A stretch of 63,919 bases of DNA, taken from the NCBI GenBank assembly GCA_018401385.1, contig JAGYKZ010000006.1:1-63919 (forward strand), given 5' to 3'. Shown piece by piece: positions 28,556-38,318 of the stretch (positions are counted from its first letter, which is position 1; each line of letters opens with the position of its first letter). The translations under genes were made by a program, and so were the position numbers. Source of the stretch: Roseicyclus sp. (GTDB lineage: Bacteria; Pseudomonadota; Alphaproteobacteria; Rhodobacterales; Rhodobacteraceae). Below the pieces are notes generated by a model. The model saw only the letters and a program-made list of their open reading frames with translations. It had not been told where the DNA came from and searched no databases.

Positions 28556-30257
28556 TTAGGCCGCGATCAGCCCCATGCTTTCGAGTTTCAACAGCACCTG
28601 CTGCGCGCAGTAATCCACCTCTGTGCCTTCGGTATCGACCACCAATTCTGCGGCGGTTGGGGCCTCGTATGGATCAGAAATCCCGGTGAATTCTTTGATC
28701 TTGCCCTCACGCGCCAGTTTATACAGCCCCTTGCGGTCACGGCGCTCGCATTCCTCAAGGCTGGTGGCCACATGAACCTCGACAAAAGCGCCGAAGCTTT
28801 CGACCATCTCGCGCACCGAGCGGCGGGTCGCGGTATAGGGCGCGATGGGGGCGCAAATGGCGATGCCGCCGTTCTTTGTGATCTCCGAGGCGACATAGCC
28901 GATGCGGCGAATATTGATATCGCGGTGTTCCTTGCTGAACCCCAATTCCGAGGAGAGATGCTTGCGCACCACATCGCCATCAAGCAGCGTCACAGGACGA
29001 CCGCCCATTTCCATCAGCTTGACCATCAAGGCATTCGCAATGGTCGATTTGCCCGAACCTGAAAGCCCCGTGAAAAACACGGTAAAGCCCTGATTGCTGC
29101 GCGGCGGAGAGGTGCGGCGCAATTCGCGCACAACTTCGGGAAAGCTGAACCATTCGGGAATTTCCAACCCTCGCGCAGACGGCGGCGCAGTTCCAGCCCG
29201 AAATATCCAGAACCGTATCGCCCTGGCACTTCGTTGGCGGGTAAATACTGGGCCTTTCCCGCACATAGACCATGTGCTTGAAATCCACCATCTCAAGGCC
29301 GATTTCGTCTTGGTGCTGCTTCTGAACAGCTCCTGCGCGTCAGGGACCATGAAATCTTCGCTGTTTGAATTCTTGCCCGGCCCCGCATGGTCGCGCCCCA
29401 CGATGAAATGGGTGCAGCCGTGATTGGCGCGGATCAAACCATGCCAAACCGCCTCATGCGCCAGCCAGTGCGCATGGCAAGGTTCAGCAAGCTCATGGTT
29501 GTGGTCGCGGCAGGATACTTATCAAGCACCGCCTCGTAGCAGCGCACACGGGTAAAGTGATCCACATCGCCCGGTTTGGTCATGCCCACCACAGGATGGA
29601 TCAACAGGTTTGCCTGTGCCTCCTGGCGGCGCGGAAGGCCGATTCCTGATGCGCGCGGTGCAGCGGGTTGCGGGTTTGGAAGGCAAAATAAATCCGCTTC
29701 CCCCACCCCACTTGCGGAAGAGCCCGCAGCTCGTTGGGCGTCACGGCGTGCGCGGAAATCGTAATGCACGGGCTGTTGGATCCCCGTGATCGCCCCACCC
29801 AAATAAACGGGGCCCGCCACATGGTGTGCAGATAGCTCAATGCAGGATGGGGCCAGGATCATCCGCGCCAAACACCTTTGCTGCTTCGCGCGCCTTATTG
29901 GGCACCCATTTGTCAGAGATGGACAGGATCGCAAGGGGATCACCCTCCTGATCGCGCAGTGCTATATCTTGGCCCGTCTCGACCTTGGCGGCGAAGTCCT
30001 CGGAAATATCGGGCCGTGATTGGCATCGGCCGCGTGCCATCGGCCAGACGCATGGTTTCGACCACGCTGTCATAATCCTCCTGCCCCAAAAAACCTTTTC
30101 AGCGGGTTAAACCCGCCATTCATTAGCAATTCCAAATCGCAGATTTGGGCGCGCGGGGTCAGATCCTGATCAACTCCGCGGCCTCAAGTTTGAGCTTCTG
30201 CGCGGAGTCGTAAGAGACATAAAGCTCGGGGATCGGGGCGTGAAAGGGGGCAGCCAT
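28556..30257 (-). pseudogene. Bifunctional sulfate adenylyltransferase/adenylylsulfate kinase, frame interrupted
   Basis: Assimilatory sulfate activation in one chain: ATP + sulfate to APS, then APS to PAPS. The start MAAPFHAPIPELYVSYDSAQ at 30257 is followed, in shifting frames, by LLMNGGFNPLK, ILSISDKWVPNKA, the SAT motif FQTRNPLHRAHQ, PVVGMTKPGDVDHF and [12 protein letters not shown]. The C-terminal kinase ([34 protein letters not shown]) is in one intact frame. At least six indels lie between 29200 and 30150. The span, 1,702 bases, equals the roughly 568 codons of the family, so errors rather than decay are likely. Confidence 0.85.
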
Positions 30258-30463
30258 CAAATTTACTTTCCGTTTAAGTCAAACCAGCAATCTGGATTAA
30301 CGACACCAGCGATGCCCTCCCGTTTCGCGCCGCCTTAGCGCCTTGTGGTAAAATTCAAGCAGGCGCAAAATTTATAGAAAAGAAACACGAATACCCGCCG
30401 ATTTACATCCACGCAAATAGCGGTGCTGCAAAACCAGCGATTAGGCGCCTGTCTGTTCTTTGC

Positions 30464-31430
30464 TCACTCAGCGGCTTGCGCGGCACCTGCGGCCTGTTCT
30501 GCCAACCACCGCTCCGCATCCAATGCCGCCATACATCCCATGCCCGCACTTGTGACCGCCGGCGATAGGTGTGATCGGTCAAACTTCCCGCCGCAAAAAC
30601 GCTACCAACCTACGTGCGGGTCGTGCCATAGGCTCCACCCAGACATAGCCACCCGAATGCAGCTTGAGCTGATCCTTGATCAACTCACTGGCGGGCGCAT
30701 GACCGATGGCCACGAAGAACCCTTTGCACGGCACTTCGGTGATCGCGCCTGTCTCCACATGGCGGGCTTTCACCGCCTCGACCCCACGGGGCGCATCGGT
30801 GCCAATCACCTCATCCACCTCATGATTCCAAAGAACCTCGATCTTGGGATGTTTGAACAGGCGATCTTGCATGATCTTTTCAGCCCGCAGGCTGTCGCGG
30901 CGGTGGATCAATGTGACCTTCGAGGCAAAATTGGTCAAGAACAACGCCTCCTCCACGGCGGTATTGCCACCACCGATGACCACCACCTCTTGGCCACGAT
31001 AAAAGAACCCATCGCAGGTGGCACAGGCCGAAACGCCAAATCCCTTAAAATGTTCCTCCGAGGGCAGCCCCAACCACCGTGCTTGCGCACCCGTAGCCAA
31101 GATCACCGCATCGGCGGTATAGGTCGTGCCTGTATCACCAGAGGCACGGAACGGGCGCTGCGACAAATCGAGATCAGAAATGTGATCCGAAATGATCTCA
31201 GCCCCCATTTCACGCGCGTGGTTTTCCATTCGCACCATGAGATCAGGGCCCATCACCGAGGCATCCCCTGGCCAGTTTTCCACATCGGTCGTGATGGTTA
31301 ACTGCCCGCCCGGCTGGATGCCCTGAACCAAAATTGGCTCTAGCATGGCACGGCTGGCATAGACCGCAGCGGTGTAGCCGGCAGGGCCAGACCCGATAAT
31401 CAAGACGCGCGTGTGACGTGTGGCACTCAT
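30464..31430 (-). CDS. trxB: Thioredoxin-disulfide reductase, C-terminus frameshifted
   Basis: FAD/NADPH flavoenzyme that reduces thioredoxin. The first 270 residues are intact: FAD motif LIIGSGPAGYTAAVYAS, redox-active CATCDGFFYRG and NADPH motif VVVIGGGNTAVEEAL. After LKLHSGGYVWVEP the frame breaks several times (about 30520-30620). VFAAGSLTDHTYR and AVTSAGMGCMAALDAERWLAEQ then continue in other frames to a stop at 30464. Corrected length is about 322 residues, as expected. It is divergent from the Lrp-type regulator gene. Confidence 0.9.
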
Positions 31431-31537
31431 GGGGTGGCTCCTTTACCTGTCTAATGATCGGTGCGGCACAGGATGTTCAGGCCCAGCACCACAAATCTTC
31501 TCAGCCAGATATAGACCCCCATGGCCAGCGATGAAAG

Positions 31538-31590
31538 CCCTTGCAAGGCCCCATTATAGCCCCTGTAAAGCCCCGCAAAGCCTTGCAAAG
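31538..31590. repeat. Five tandem 10-11 bp imperfect repeats in the trxB/lrp promoter region
   Basis: Five consecutive units of 11, 11, 11, 10 and 10 bases read CCCTTGCAAGG, CCCCATTATAG, CCCCTGTAAAG, CCCCGCAAAG and CCTTGCAAAG. The spacing equals one DNA helical turn per unit, so the repeated face of the helix is the same. That suits binding by a multimeric regulator such as Lrp/AsnC, whose gene starts 102 bases downstream. This is an inference from pattern only. Confidence 0.5.
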
Positions 31591-31691
31591 CGCCGACCAA
31601 TATTCCATATATTGCGCGGGTGCGTAATAAAGTTGCGTTTTTCTGGCGTTATCGCTCAGGATCGCAAATCGTGAGCGAGAGGACAACAATA

Positions 31692-32192
31692 ATGCCAACA
31701 ACCAAACTCGATCCGATTGATCGCAAGATTCTTGCAGAACTTCAAAGTGACGGGCGCATGACCAATGTGGAATTGGCCAAACGGGTTGGTATTTCCGCAC
31801 CACCTTGTTTGCGCCGCGTGCGCACTTTGGAGGAAACTGGCTTCATCGGCGGATATCACGCCGAAGTGGATGCGCGGATGTTGGGGTTCGAGGTGCAGGT
31901 TTTCGCCATGGTGGGCCTTCACAGCCAAGCGGAGGCTGATCTGGTTGCGTTTGAGAATCGCTGCAATGATTGGCCTTTGGTGCGCGAATGCCATATGCTC
32001 AATGGCGAGATTGATTTCATCCTGAAATGCGTGGCACCCGATCTATCAACCTTTCAAAGCTTTTTGACCGAGCATTTGACCGCCGCGCCAAATGTGGCCA
32101 GCGTGCGGACCTCTTTGGTCATTCGCGGCGCGAAAGACGAGCCAGGTGTGCCATTTGAGGTTCTCGAAGACCGTCTGGCAAAAATGGATTGA
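31692..32192 (+). CDS. Lrp/AsnC family transcriptional regulator
   Basis: A 166-residue regulator. The N-terminal winged HTH reads LDPIDRKILAELQSDGRMTN then VELAKRVGISAPPCLRRVRTLEETGFI. The C-terminal RAM (ligand-binding) domain follows from about residue 65, with LVRECHMLNGEIDFILKCVA. Such proteins form octamers that respond to amino acids. The ATG at 31692 matches the family start. It is transcribed away from trxB; the shared upstream region carries phased repeats. Confidence 0.92.
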   Translation: MPTTKLDPIDRKILAELQSDGRMTNVELAKRVGISAPPCLRRVRTLEETGFIGGYHAEVDARMLGFEVQVFAMVGLHSQAEADLVAFENRCNDWPLVRECHMLNGEIDFILKCVAPDLSTFQSFLTEHLTAAPNVASVRTSLVIRGAKDEPGVPFEVLEDRLAKMD

Positions 32193-32195
32193 GGG

Positions 32196-32221
32196 AAAGC
32201 GGGTTCAACTGGCCCGCTTTT
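32196..32221 (+). terminator. Terminator after the Lrp-type gene
   Basis: Stem AAAGCGGG (32196-32203) pairs with CCCGCTTT (32213-32220), loop of 9 bases, then T. It starts 3 bases after the regulator stop. The A/T arms make it potentially bidirectional, also serving the small convergent ORF whose last codons it overlaps. Confidence 0.65.
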
Positions 32222-32342
32222 GACCCGCATCCAAATTCAATGTTTGGTGCTTTGTCTCCTCAGCCACATCACGCATCCAAGGCAGGCGGGGCGCATCCGC
32301 CTGTGACAGGGCAATCACCGTATCCATCCAACGTGTTTTCAT
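32205..32342 (-). CDS. Small conserved-looking hypothetical protein (45 aa)
   Basis: An ATG at 32342 with GGAGAG 8 bases upstream opens a 45-residue frame: MKTRWMDTVIALSQADAPRL, then PWMRDVAEETKHQTLNLDAG and QKRAS. The start resembles very short Rhodobacterales proteins beginning MK(T/K)RWM and containing a LPW motif, which I recall only loosely. It ends inside the terminator hairpin of the convergent regulator gene. Without a homology search it remains a proposal supported by the ribosome site and codon composition. Confidence 0.45.
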   Translation of the reverse strand: MKTRWMDTVIALSQADAPRLPWMRDVAEETKHQTLNLDAGQKRAS

Positions 32343-32470
32343 CTGCATCTCTCCAAAAAAACGCGCATCTGCCGCGCTTGTCTGAGGGGAGGATTGTATA
32401 GAAATCGGGCAAAGTTGGGACCAAATCCCGTCACATTGGCGGAAGATAAAGGTAATTCAGCGGCGATGGG

Positions 32471-33245
32471 TTAAAGGCGGATGGCCGAAATCAGCCGCCC
32501 ATAATCCCCCTCGCCGCGATGCGTGGCGCGGCGATAGGAAAAGAACAATTCCGTCTCGCGATAGGTGCAATGCCCGCACCACTCCGCCTGTCCAATGCCC
32601 GCTGCACGCAGGCGCATCAAACCATAGCCTGGCAAATCAAACAAATATTTATCAGGCTTGGCCCCATTGACAAAAAACCGTGCCGCATTTGGGTCATCAT
32701 CCACAAAACTCTCGAAAAATTCTTGGCCCACCTCATAACTTGCCTGGGAAATTGTTGGGCCAATGACCGCATGGATTTTCTCACGCGCCGCACCTTGGGT
32801 CAACATCAGATCAATTGTGGCCTCAAGAATACCTGCCTGCGCCCCTTTCCAGCCTGCGTGCGCCGCCCCAATTACCCCTGCATCTGCTTCATGAAACAGG
32901 ACGGGCTGACAATCTGCCGTCAGAACCGCAAGCGCCAAACCCGCGCTGCGGGAGACAAGCGCATCGGCCTCCGGCTTGCCCCGCCAATCGGGCCTTTCCA
33001 CTCAAACGGGCATCCGCCGAATGGGTTTGATGCACGGTGATCAGACAATCCGCCCCGACCCCCCATTTCGCGGGCAACGCGTGCGCGATTGATTCGGACC
33101 AAATCAGATTGATCCGATGAACCCCGCACCACAGTTGAGGCTTAAAAATGCCGCTCGATGCACCGCCCTTGCGTAAAAACCCATGATGTGTCCCCGCCAA
33201 AAGCGGCGATGTAATTCGATTGATCGGGGCAAAATGCGCGGCCAT
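32471..33245 (-). pseudogene. pgeF: Polyphenol oxidase family (YfiH/PgeF, purine nucleoside phosphorylase-like), N-terminus frameshifted
   Basis: The C-terminal 175 residues are intact and carry the metal-binding set of the laccase-domain (DUF152) family: Cys in VLTADCQPVLF, His in GAAHAGWKGAQAG and WCGHCTYRETE near the end. N-terminal parts appear in other frames (NRITSPLLAGTHHGF, RKGGASSGIF, LITVHQTHSADA), implying several indels between 33000 and 33190. Relatives have purine nucleoside phosphorylase/adenosine deaminase activity or edit peptidoglycan precursors. The start is uncertain (33245 or 33266). It follows midA. Confidence 0.82.
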
Positions 33246-33267
33246 CTTAAATTTCCTCGTCTCCATA

Positions 33268-34329
33268 TCATCCAAGGCGGGTAAGTGGGGCGCATCGTGA
33301 TGCGTCACACCCAGCACTTTGAACAGCTGTCCCATTTCTTCAGGGTGGGTCAACCTGGCGATGCGCGGTACGTGATTCTAACGCGTCACCGTGTAGATTT
33401 TGCGCCAAGCGCTCTGCGCGCGCGGTGATCCCGAGACGCTCAAGAAACAGACCTCGCGATTGTAGCGAGCCGCATCGGGCGGCGCACACGGGCCGCGAGA
33501 GGCTGAAAGGCGACATGGGCGGTTAACCAGCGGTGCCAATATCCGCCAATGGATCGGCATAGCGGTGACCCTTCATGGCCTGCAAGGTATCGCCTGCGCT
33601 GATCCAATCCCCATAATCAACAACCAATGCAGCCCCCCCATGGGTCGCAATCCGCTTGCCAATATCCGCCATGATCGCCTCAGCGGCGGCGTTGATCTCG
33701 ACAATCGCGCCTTGTGGCACATCGCCAAAGCGCGGGCTGATCCAATCAGGCGCAACAACAGGCCCAAGGCCCCATATAAGCGCCCCCCCCTCTGCACCGA
33801 TTTGGCGCTCGCGCCACCCATCTTCGCTTTTTTGGAATTGCCGAATGGGCAGCGCGTCAAAAAATTCGTTGGCGACCAGATAAAGCGGCCCGTCTGGCAC
33901 GGTGGCGATTGTGTCATGAAACTGTGGTTTAAATGACGCTAAAGCTTGTTCTTGGGCCGCGCGCATCAATGGCGAGGCTTCAACCATATGCAGCACGATT
34001 GCATCACCAAAGGCGGGCAGAAGTTTCGCAGCGCGCAAAATATCAGCCATCAATGTGCCGCGTCCGCCGCCAAGCTCGACCAAATGCACTGCGGGCTTTG
34101 CCCCATGATCCATCCAGACCTGCGCCAGCCAAAGGCCAATCAGCTCACCAAAGATTTGCGAAACTTCGGGCGCTGTGACGAAATCCCCTGACCGACCGAT
34201 TGCAGCTTGTTTCATGTAATACCCAAATTCGGGGTGCAGCAGCGCGTCAGTCATAAACTCGGCCACAGAAAGCGGGCCATATTGCGCGATGCGGCGCAGA
34301 AGCCGCGCCTCAAACGCACCTGCCGCCAT
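33268..34329 (-). pseudogene. MidA/NDUFAF7-type SAM-dependent methyltransferase, C-terminus frameshifted
   Basis: The first 268 residues are intact: PLSVAEFMTDALLHPEFGYY, GDFVTAPEVSQIFGELIG, the SAM motif HLVELGGGRGTLMADILRAA and LVANEFFDALPIRQF, all typical of the DUF185/MidA family. In mitochondria the homologue methylates an arginine of a complex I subunit. The C-terminal region continues in other frames (LTAHVAFQPLA, GLFLERLGITARAERLAQ, THPEEMGQLFKVLGV) down to about 33270. Its start overlaps the lgt stop by one base, so lgt-midA-pgeF is an operon. Confidence 0.85.
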
Positions 34330-35255
34330 CAGGCGTGCGCCTTGCGCCGTGCAACCTGCCGCGCAACCGCAATTACCACGACACCCGCGACCACCATTGG
34401 CAGGGACAAAAGTTGCCCCATCGTCACGCCGATATCATCCGACAGCCAAAGCGCATAGCCGCGCGGGTGGTGCAGGAAAAACTGCGCATCGGGTTGACGG
34501 AAATGCTCCACGATAAAGCGCCCCAATCCATATCCCAAGAAGAACAGTCCCGCCACCTGCCCCGGCACGCGGAACCATCCACGGCGATGGATCAAATACA
34601 AGATCACCAGGCCCAAGATCAGACCTTCGAGCAGCGCTTCATACAGCTGCGAGGGATGGCGGGCGCAAAGCTGCACCCCTGCGTCCATCACAATCCCAAC
34701 AGGCCCTGGACAGTCTTGTGCGGCTGCGCCTGGAAAGATCACACCCCATGGCACATCGGTTGGGCGACCCCATAGCTCGGCATTGATGAAATTGGCACTG
34801 CGCCCCAAAAACAACGCAGGCGGCGTGGCCAGCGCCAAAAGATCGGCCAGACTGGCCATGCTGACCTTATGCACACGGCAGAACAAAATCCCCGCGATCA
34901 CAACACCCAAAAAGCCGCCGTGAAAGGACATCCCCCCCTGCCAGACCTGTAAAATCTCGGCAGGGTTTTGCAGGTAATAGCTCGGTTGATAAAAGAGCAC
35001 ATATCCAAGCCGCCCCCCCAGGATCACGCCCAAGACCATCCATGTCAAAAGCGGCTCCACCACTTCTGCGGCCATGGGGGCGGATCGGTCCCGCCAGAGC
35101 GTGGCATTGCGCAAATGCCGCCCAATCATCCATGCGGCGATCACAACCCCCGCGATATAAGCCAAAGCATACCATCGCAGCGCGAATTGGAAGCCGCCCA
35201 AATCAATCGAAAACAGCGCGGGAGAAATATCGGGAAACGGTATCGCGTATATCAT
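34329..35255 (-). CDS. lgt: Prolipoprotein diacylglyceryl transferase
   Basis: A 308-residue inner-membrane enzyme with seven hydrophobic segments that adds diacylglycerol to the lipobox cysteine of prolipoproteins. Conserved regions include [13 protein letters not shown] and [20 protein letters not shown], the Lgt signature, followed by [13 protein letters not shown]. It supplies substrates such as the NlpD-like lipoprotein in this window, and LolCD then moves lipoproteins outward. Intact and of normal length. Confidence 0.96.
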   Translation of the reverse strand: MIYAIPFPDISPALFSIDLGGFQFALRWYALAYIAGVVIAAWMIGRHLRNATLWRDRSAPMAAEVVEPLLTWMVLGVILGGRLGYVLFYQPSYYLQNPAEILQVWQGGMSFHGGFLGVVIAGILFCRVHKVSMASLADLLALATPPALFLGRSANFINAELWGRPTDVPWGVIFPGAAAQDCPGPVGIVMDAGVQLCARHPSQLYEALLEGLILGLVILYLIHRRGWFRVPGQVAGLFFLGYGLGRFIVEHFRQPDAQFFLHHPRGYALWLSDDIGVTMGQLLSLPMVVAGVVVIAVARQVARRKAHA

Positions 35256-35400
35256 CGCGGCCGCCTTTCATTGGTCGCGGGGTCTGGGTTGTATCTTGGA
35301 TAGGCCCCCATGCGGCGATGTCAACCTTGAAGCGGCGCGGCATTTGTCCCATATCAGGGAACAGACGAAAGTTTCACAGATGCGACACAAAGGATAGCCC

Positions 35401-35641
35401 ATGCAAACCCGCAACAAGATGATGGATGATATCAGCCAGTTGATGACCAATGCCATGGGCGTGGCGCAAGGCGCGCGCGAGGAGGCCGAGAATGCGATGA
35501 AGTCGCTGATGGATCGCTGGTTTGCCGATCGCGACTTTGTCACCCGCGAAGAATTCGATGCGGTGCGCGATGGCACAAAAGCCCGCGAAGAAAACGAGGC
35601 CTTGTCCGCACGTCTTGAGGCATTGGAAAAGAAGAAAATAA
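35401..35641 (+). CDS. ubiK: UbiK accessory factor (BMFP family), probable 1-base insertion near the stop
   Basis: A small coiled-coil protein: MDDISQLMTNAMGVAQGARE, MKSLMDRWFADRDFVTREEF, then ARLEALEKK. It supports ubiquinone synthesis by organising the Ubi complex. The frame as written runs on to 35793, but a TAA at 35639-35641 lies one base out of frame after an A-rich run. A strong terminator at 35669-35695 sits inside the extension. The likely true protein is about 79 residues, the family size, ending at that TAA. Confidence 0.75.
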
Positions 35642-35668
35642 GCGCGGCACAGATGCGCGATGGATGTG

Positions 35669-35700
35669 GGGCGGCCTTGCAAGCACAGGCCGCCCTTCTT
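35669..35700 (+). terminator. Terminator after ubiK
   Basis: An 8-bp perfect stem GGGCGGCC (35669-35676) and GGCCGCCC (35688-35695) with an 11-base loop is followed by TTCTT. It is placed as expected if ubiK ends at 35641. Confidence 0.75.
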
Positions 35701-35914
35701 ATGCACAGCCCCAAATTCTTGTGGACAGGATTAGAAAACTGCAATTTGTGGGTGCGTCATCAAAATATTATTGTTTACAGGTGGAGAAAGTAACCCACCA
35801 TATTTGGTATGGGATCGCGCAAATCAGCCGACCCTTAGTGGAGACACCCAGCCTTAGTGGGCAAATTGGGAATAAACCCAATGCCCATGACCGTCAAGAA
35901 TGAGGCCTAGGGCA

Positions 35915-36417
35915 ATGTCACTTTCCGAGCAGTATATGGATGTTGAAGAACTCATCCCATCGATATCGTTGAAACCCTTGCCACGCGGCATGACTGGGAT
36001 TTTGACCGCGTTGCAGATGATCAATCGCAATGGCCCTTGAGGGGCAGTGGCGCACCTATTCGGTGACGCTGGCATGGGTCGAGCTTGGCGACGAAACGCT
36101 GCGGATGATCTGCACCTTCGACATGGACCCACCCGCCGAGTCCATGGGCAAGCTTTTTACGAGAAATACATTGAACCTTGCCAATGACAAATGCTGGGCA
36201 GGGGCGTTCAGTTTCGGGCCGAGCAGAAGATGATGGTTTATCGCTACGGTTTGGTTCTCGCGGGGATCAACTGCCAGTCCCGAGCAGATCGCCTGCATGG
36301 TCGAAACCGCCGTCTTGGCGAGCGAACGCTATTATCCCGCCTTCCAATTGGCCTGTTGGGGCGACCAATCGCCCAAAGAAGTCATTCATGGCCATTGCCG
36401 AAGGGTTCGGTCGCTAA
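35915..36417 (+). pseudogene. YbjN domain protein, frame interrupted
   Basis: Reading across frames gives MSLSEQYMDVEEL, the HDWDFDRVADDQ segment, ALEGQWRTYSVTLAWVELGD, MICTFDMDPPAESMGKLF, LANDKCWAGAFSF, MMVYRYGLVLAG, TAVLASERYYPAFQLACWGD and AIAEGFGR before a TAA at 36417. This order matches the YbjN (bacterial sensory-transduction regulator, type III chaperone-like fold) family of about 165 residues. At least four indels are needed. Role in alphaproteobacteria is unclear. It directly precedes proC. Confidence 0.75.
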
Positions 36418-36447
36418 CCTGCTGCTATAGCAACAGGGGAAAGCTGA

Positions 36448-37249
36448 TGGCATTTGACGATATTGCCGCACGCGGCATGGTGATTTTGGCTGTGGCAAAA
36501 TGGGCACTGCAATGTTGGAGGGTGGCTTCACGAGGCATCCCACCTGCTTCTGTCACGGTGGTCGACCTGCACCTCGGAACTGGCTCAAGACCAGGTGAAA
36601 CTCAACACCCCCATTCCCGACACCGCCGTGGCGGTGATCGCGGTCAAGCCGGCAAATGATGGGCGCTGCTTTGCCCAATCTGGCCACCGCCATGGGCCAA
36701 GACACTTTGGTGATCTCCGTAGCCGCTGGCACGCCGATTGCGCGCTTTGAGGCGGAATTTGGCGCCAAGGCCAAAGTGATCCGCGCCATGCCCAACACCC
36801 CTGCCGCAATTGGGCGCGGCATCACAGCGATTATTGGCAATCAAAACTGCGGCAGCGCTGACCACGACCTTGCGGACAGCCTTCTTCAGGCAGTGGGTCA
36901 GGTGGTGCGCCTTGAAACAGAGGATCAGATTGACGCGGTGACGGGTGTTTCGGGTTCTGGCCCTGCCTATGTGTTTTACATGATTGACTGCCTCGCCGCA
37001 GCGGCCCGTGCCGAAGGTTTGCCAGATGAGATGGCCATGGCCTTTGCCAAGGCTACGGTGGCAGGTGCAGGGGCCTTAGCGATGGAAGCACAAGAAAGCC
37101 CAGAACAATTGCGCATCAACGTCACATCTCCCAACGGCACCACGCAGGCGGGCTTGGAGGTTTTGATGAATGAAGCAAACGGCCTTTCACCCTTGATCCG
37201 CGAAACAGTCAAAGCTGCGGCTGCACGATCACGCGCCCTGAAAGGATGA
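36448..37249 (+). pseudogene. proC: Pyrroline-5-carboxylate reductase, N-terminus frameshifted
   Basis: Last enzyme of proline synthesis (NADPH-dependent). The C-terminal 197 residues from 36656 are intact: VIRAMPNTPAAIGRGITAI, the GVSGSGPAYVFYMID motif and the dimer segment NVTSPNGTTQAGLEVL. The N-terminus from the ATG at 36448 (MAFDDIAARGMV) is in other frames; fragments of the Rossmann loop (GKMGTAML region) and QLNTPIPDTA can be made out. The stop overlaps the following csaA region (ATGA at 37246). Confidence 0.88.
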
Positions 37250-37254
37250 TCCGC

Positions 37255-37590
37255 ATGGAAACCGATTTTGAGACATTCCTGAAGGTTGACATCCGCCTCG
37301 GCCGGATCACCCGCGCTGAACCTTTTCCCGAGGCCCGCAAACCTGCAATCAAGCTGTGGGTGGATTACGGGCCAGAGATTGGGATCAAGAAAAGCTCCGC
37401 CCAGATCACCGCGCATTACGCGCCCGAGGCTTTGGTGGGACAGCTTGTGATGGGGGTTGTTAATTTCCCTCCCCGCCAAATCGGCCCTTTTATGTCCGAG
37501 GCGCTTGTGCTTGGATTTCACGATGCGCGCGGCGATGTGGTTTTGGCGGTGCCCGACAAAGACGCGCCCCTTGGGGCGCGGCTATGCTGA
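37255..37590 (+). CDS. CsaA-like tRNA-binding domain protein
   Basis: A protein of 111 residues made of a single OB-fold tRNA-binding domain: FETFLKVDIRLGRITRAEPF, then ARKPAIKLWVDYGPEIGIK and VNFPPRQIGPFMSEALVLGF. CsaA is described as an export-related chaperone or tRNA-binding protein. The ATG at 37255 fits the family start; another at 37246 overlaps the proC stop. It ends 9 bases inside the convergent tdk gene. Confidence 0.88.
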   Translation: METDFETFLKVDIRLGRITRAEPFPEARKPAIKLWVDYGPEIGIKKSSAQITAHYAPEALVGQLVMGVVNFPPRQIGPFMSEALVLGFHDARGDVVLAVPDKDAPLGARLC

Positions 37591-38172
37591 GGGGCGATCG
37601 CCTACCGCTTCGCGCCAATGACGGCGGCACAGGCTGACATAGGTTTCATTGCCGCCAATCTGCACCTGATCCCCCGTTTTGGCCACGCCGCCATCGGGGG
37701 ATTTACGCACCACCATTGTCGCCTTGCGCCCACAATGGCAGATCGTTCTGATCTCGCGCAGATCATCCGCCAGAGCCAGAAGCGCGGCAGAGCCTTCAAA
37801 CAACTCACCGCGAAAATCGACCCTAAGACCATAGGCCATCACGGGCAGGCCCAGATCATCGGCAACACGCGCCAATTGCCAGACCTGTGCCTTGGTCAGG
37901 AACTGCGCCTCATCGAGGAAAACGCAATCAATCGGCTGCGCGTGATGTGCCGCTGAGATCACCTCAAAGAGATCGGTCTCAGGCGCAAAGGGTTCGGCCT
38001 GTTTCGAGAGACCAATACGGCTTGCAATCACACCTGACCCCGCCCGTGTATCAATGCCAGCGGTCAGCAAAAACGGAGTTTGGCCCCGCTCGCTGTAATT
38101 ATGGGCCGCCTGCAACAGCAAGGTCGATTTGCCCGCATTCATGGTTGAGAAGTTGAAATAAAGTTTGGCCAT
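37582..38172 (-). CDS. tdk: Thymidine kinase
   Basis: A 196-residue type II thymidine kinase for thymidine salvage. The P-loop is NFSTMNAGKSTLLLQ, Walker B is CVFLDEAQFL near residue 85, and zinc-binding cysteines appear in CHCGRKA and the C-terminal SLCRRHW. The start at 38172 (MAKLYFNFSTMNAG) is the family start; the upstream extension is not conserved-looking. Confidence 0.95.
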   Translation of the reverse strand: MAKLYFNFSTMNAGKSTLLLQAAHNYSERGQTPFLLTAGIDTRAGSGVIASRIGLSKQAEPFAPETDLFEVISAAHHAQPIDCVFLDEAQFLTKAQVWQLARVADDLGLPVMAYGLRVDFRGELFEGSAALLALADDLREIRTICHCGRKATMVVRKSPDGGVAKTGDQVQIGGNETYVSLCRRHWREAVGDRPSA

Positions 38173-38318
38173 GCGACACGCTCCGCGGGTTTCCCTTATA
38201 TGGCCAAAGAAGCACCACGTGTGCAAGCGGGCCAACCTTCACGCGAACGTCAAAGCAGGTGATCAAACCACACACTATACTGCACACAGTTCGACCCCCT
38301 ATGAGAGGATATACCCAG

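Noticed and set aside
30258-30463. Possible riboswitch or small gene between sat-cysC and trxB
   Set aside because: I see no conserved riboswitch core, ribosome site or protein-like frame in these 206 bases; only an AT-rich stretch that may hold the sat promoter.
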